A DNA stretch of 28,330 nucleotides, from the IMG/VR virus record IMGVR_UViG_3300022743_000112, positions 1-28,330 of that record; one strand, written 5' to 3'. Shown piece by piece: positions 28,198 to 28,330 of this stretch. This DNA comes from a virus. Under the pieces are notes generated by a model that was given only the letters and a program-made list of their open reading frames with translations, was not told the origin of the DNA and ran no database searches. The translations under genes were made by a program, and so were the position numbers. Every line of letters begins with the position of its first letter. Positions within the stretch are counted from its first letter, which is position 1.

Positions 28198-28330
28198 GTT
28201 ACGTTGACGCACTGTATGATCGCAATCACGACCGCATTCACGTTGTAGAACGTAAGAATGGTGTGCGAGAATTCCGCGAATACCCAGCAGATTACACATT
28301 TTATTATGATGATCCAAAGGGTAAATTCAG
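28194..28330 (+). CDS. Family B DNA polymerase (gp43-like), N-terminal start, cut by window end
   Basis: The first 45 residues are visible: 'MSYVDALYDRNHDRIHVVER', then a 'REFREYPADYTFYYDD' stretch and 'PKGKF'. This resembles the N-terminal domain of T4-like DNA polymerases, where a short strand-rich start of the type 'D.I.VVER...G.R...eyPa.Y.FYy' is followed by the exonuclease domain. No catalytic motif is in the window, so the call rests on this start and on gene context. It overlaps the upstream gene by ATGA, behind an operator-like hairpin. Confidence 0.5.
   Translation, partial: MSYVDALYDRNHDRIHVVERKNGVREFREYPADYTFYYDDPKGKF

Overview
The window looks like part of the genome of a large tailed phage with T4-type late gene expression, probably a myovirus of an aquatic Gram-negative bacterium. 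The main grounds are: eight TAAATA late-promoter-like boxes placed at gene junctions; a small protein resembling T4 DsbA; the start of a family B DNA polymerase resembling gp43; a complete Gram-negative lysis cassette (GH19 endolysin, spanin pair, holin); dense packing with ATGA and TAATG overlaps; and many phage-type hypothetical genes. The Bug/TctC-type and DctP-type binding proteins hint weakly at a proteobacterial, perhaps betaproteobacterial, host. No tRNA, integrase, transposase, CRISPR array or reverse transcriptase was seen, and no stretch over 300 bases lacks a gene.

Layout. 1-2406: an overlapping operon of a truncated TctC-like protein, two P-loop/sulfotransferase-like proteins and a 2-oxoglutarate oxygenase-like protein. 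2465-4843: a DctP-like protein without signal peptide, a DUF2061 membrane protein and two phage hypotheticals. 4890-7412: lysis cassette and small exported or Ig-like proteins. 7409-10343, minus strand: an overlapping metabolic operon (acyl-CoA ligase, short-chain dehydrogenase, BKACE). 10398-14682: a divergent operon with a J-domain chaperone, a ClpA-like unfoldase and hypotheticals. 14703-17976: a glycosyltransferase, two carbohydrate-binding-like proteins and a nucleotidyltransferase fusion. 17999-25974: two modular proteins, a 1508-residue amidoligase-like giant, a Dps ferritin and a zinc metallopeptidase. 26119 to the end: a PP-loop ATPase, DsbA-like protein, membrane protein and the beginning of DNA polymerase.

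Two linked phenomena stand out. First, several late promoters lie inside hairpins that would hide the next gene's ribosome site or start codon in read-through RNA but not in RNA begun at the late promoter. The endolysin example is a near copy of the logic known for T4 gene e, although the enzyme is unrelated. Second, the cluster at 16115-25974 encodes proteins with a shared N-terminal peptide (Phe at residue 7, acidic cleavage-like Glu at 8-13) resembling the T4 capsid-targeting sequence. Two of them are punctuated by DNA-identical repeats encoding GVAE, which look like prohead-protease sites between small domains. I infer a set of capsid-packaged, protease-cut polyproteins assembled by cassette shuffling. 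This is a hypothesis from sequence pattern only.
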